Part shown: piece after piece, positions 6,699 through 7,456 of the stretch
Layout: the number at the start of each line of letters is the position of its first letter
How positions within the stretch are numbered: position 1 is the stretch's first letter
NCBI GenBank assembly: GCA_913061025.1
Contig: CAJXUJ010000060.1
Span: forward strand, 1 to 7,456
Length of the DNA: 7,456 nucleotides
Direction: 5' to 3'
Origin: an uncultured Actinomycetes bacterium
GTDB taxonomy: Bacteria; Actinomycetota; Actinomycetes; S36-B12
The notes under the pieces: model-generated
What the model saw: only the letters and a program-made list of their open reading frames with translations
The model's database searches: none
What the model was told of the DNA's origin: nothing
Position numbers and translations under genes: made by a program

Positions 6699-7456
6699 TC
6701 ATCCGCTCCGGTAGGTGAAGGCCGTTCCACCGATCTTCACGACGGACCCGTCTTCGAGAGCGCACTCCTCTATGCGGGAGCCGTTGACGAAGGTGCCGTT
6801 GGTCGATTTCAAGTCGCGAACGAGCGCAGGATTGCCGACCACGATCTCGCAGTGCTTGCGCGAGACCCCGGGATCCTCGACCCGAATATCCGCATCGGTG
6901 CCGCGACCCATCAGGGTGATCGCACGCACCAGCGGGTACGCCTGGTTGCCCACTTCGAGACGCGGCTGACCGCCGGAGGGAGTGGCTGGTTGCTCGGGTG
7001 TCGGGGGAGCCTGCGATGACGGAGGGCTCGAGGGTGTGCTGGCAAGAGCCGGCTCAGCTACCTGCTCCACAACACCGGCCCGCGAGGTGACCTCGGCCTT
7101 GGCCTCGCTGCGGACACGGAAGATGCCGGTCTCGAGTTCGTCGTCCTCGCTCATGGTGACGCGGACTTCGCCGAGAAGGGTGTAGTGCTGCTCCCCGGCG
7201 TAGGTGGTGACCAGGGTGGCTAGCTCGCTCGCGAGAGCGTCTTTGAAGACGGCAAGGCGCTTGTAGTCGTGGTCGGAGAGCTCGATGTGGAAGACGTTCG
7301 GGATGACGGTCCGGTCCCGATCGAGCACGCTCGCGCGGTCATCCACGTCCCGCTGGAGGGCAGCCGCGAGCTCGACCGGCTGGACTTCCGCCTTGAATGC
7401 CTTGGCGAAAGCCCCATTGACCACCCGGTCGAGGGAATCCTCGAATTTCTGCAGCA
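6699..7456 (-). CDS. fhaA: DUF3662/FHA-domain protein, FhaA type (5' end cut by window)
   Basis: Soluble phosphothreonine-binding adaptor. 251 residues are visible in frame up to the window edge. The first, LQKFEDSLDRVVNGAFAKAF, match the usual FhaA opening, so only about three codons (M-G-hydrophobic) appear to be missing. The GTG at 7424 is an internal codon, not the start. Domains in visible numbering: N-terminal DUF3662 (FhaA_N) at about 1-115; a Pro/Ser/Thr-rich linker at about 130-165; a C-terminal FHA domain at about 166-251 with GRG (183-185), SRKH (198-201) and STNGT (217-221). The total of about 254 residues is half that of M. tuberculosis FhaA (about 527), the difference lying in the linker. 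In mycobacteria the FHA domain binds the phosphorylated pseudokinase domain of MviN and restrains peptidoglycan synthesis; a similar role is inferred. First gene of the visible operon, one base before fhaB; its promoter lies outside the window. Confidence 0.95.
   Translation of the reverse strand, partial: LQKFEDSLDRVVNGAFAKAFKAEVQPVELAAALQRDVDDRASVLDRDRTVIPNVFHIELSDHDYKRLAVFKDALASELATLVTTYAGEQHYTLLGEVRVTMSEDDELETGIFRVRSEAKAEVTSRAGVVEQVAEPALASTPSSPPSSQAPPTPEQPATPSGGQPRLEVGNQAYPLVRAITLMGRGTDADIRVEDPGVSRKHCEIVVGNPALVRDLKSTNGTFVNGSRIEECALEDGSVVKIGGTAFTYRSG
6706..6709 (-). promoter_or_regulatory. Ribosome binding site of fhaB within the end of fhaA
   Basis: GGAG stands 8 bases before the GTG at 6697 and lies inside the last codons of fhaA. 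It supports the shorter fhaB start over the in-frame ATG at 6730. Confidence 0.6.

Noticed and set aside
5909..7019. Two overlapping + strand frames (204 and 203 codons) opposite pstP, fhaB and fhaA
   Set aside because: Both run opposite strongly conserved PP2C and FHA motifs, so the open frames follow from GC-rich codon use on the other strand.
1..7456. Mobile elements, CRISPR arrays, tRNA or rRNA genes, phage or defence genes
   Set aside because: Six conserved genes fill nearly the whole window, and no such signals or transposase-like frames were seen.

Overview
The window holds one co-oriented, minus-strand gene cluster that is a hallmark of Actinomycetota: fhaA (5' end cut) - fhaB - pstP - rodA - pbpA - Ser/Thr kinase with PASTA domains (pknB-type, 3' end cut). 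The DNA is GC-rich (roughly 60%), and several genes start with GTG behind GGAGG-like ribosome binding sites. Gene order and protein motifs match the conserved phospho-signalling and cell-elongation locus known from Mycobacterium and Streptomyces. The genus cannot be fixed from this sequence. The lack of a separate pknA gene between pbpA and the PASTA kinase is unlike the Mycobacterium arrangement and resembles actinomycetes with a single kinase at this site.

Layout, in transcription order (right to left). fhaA, a DUF3662 + FHA protein, lacks only about three N-terminal codons. One base later comes fhaB (membrane anchor + FHA), and 6 bases after that pstP (membrane PP2C phosphatase with a sensor-like outer domain). 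rodA (SEDS glycosyltransferase) overlaps pstP by 4 bases, and pbpA (class B transpeptidase) follows after 10 bases. A 98-base gap then leads to the kinase. It has a complete catalytic domain, one membrane segment, three visible PASTA repeats and the start of a Pro/Thr/Glu-rich tail that runs off the window. The tight spacing up to pbpA indicates one translationally coupled operon. The 98-base gap is the only real intergenic region.

The genes probably work together as follows. The outer PASTA repeats are thought to sense muropeptides or lipid II, and the inner kinase phosphorylates cell-wall and division proteins on threonine. The FHA proteins bind the resulting phosphothreonines, PstP removes the phosphates, and RodA with PbpA makes and cross-links peptidoglycan.

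No undescribed system was found. The points worth a second look are variations on this module: no pknA, a changed kinase activation loop, an acidic N-terminal extension on PstP, a very compact FhaA, and start codons for rodA and fhaB that differ from the longest reading frame.
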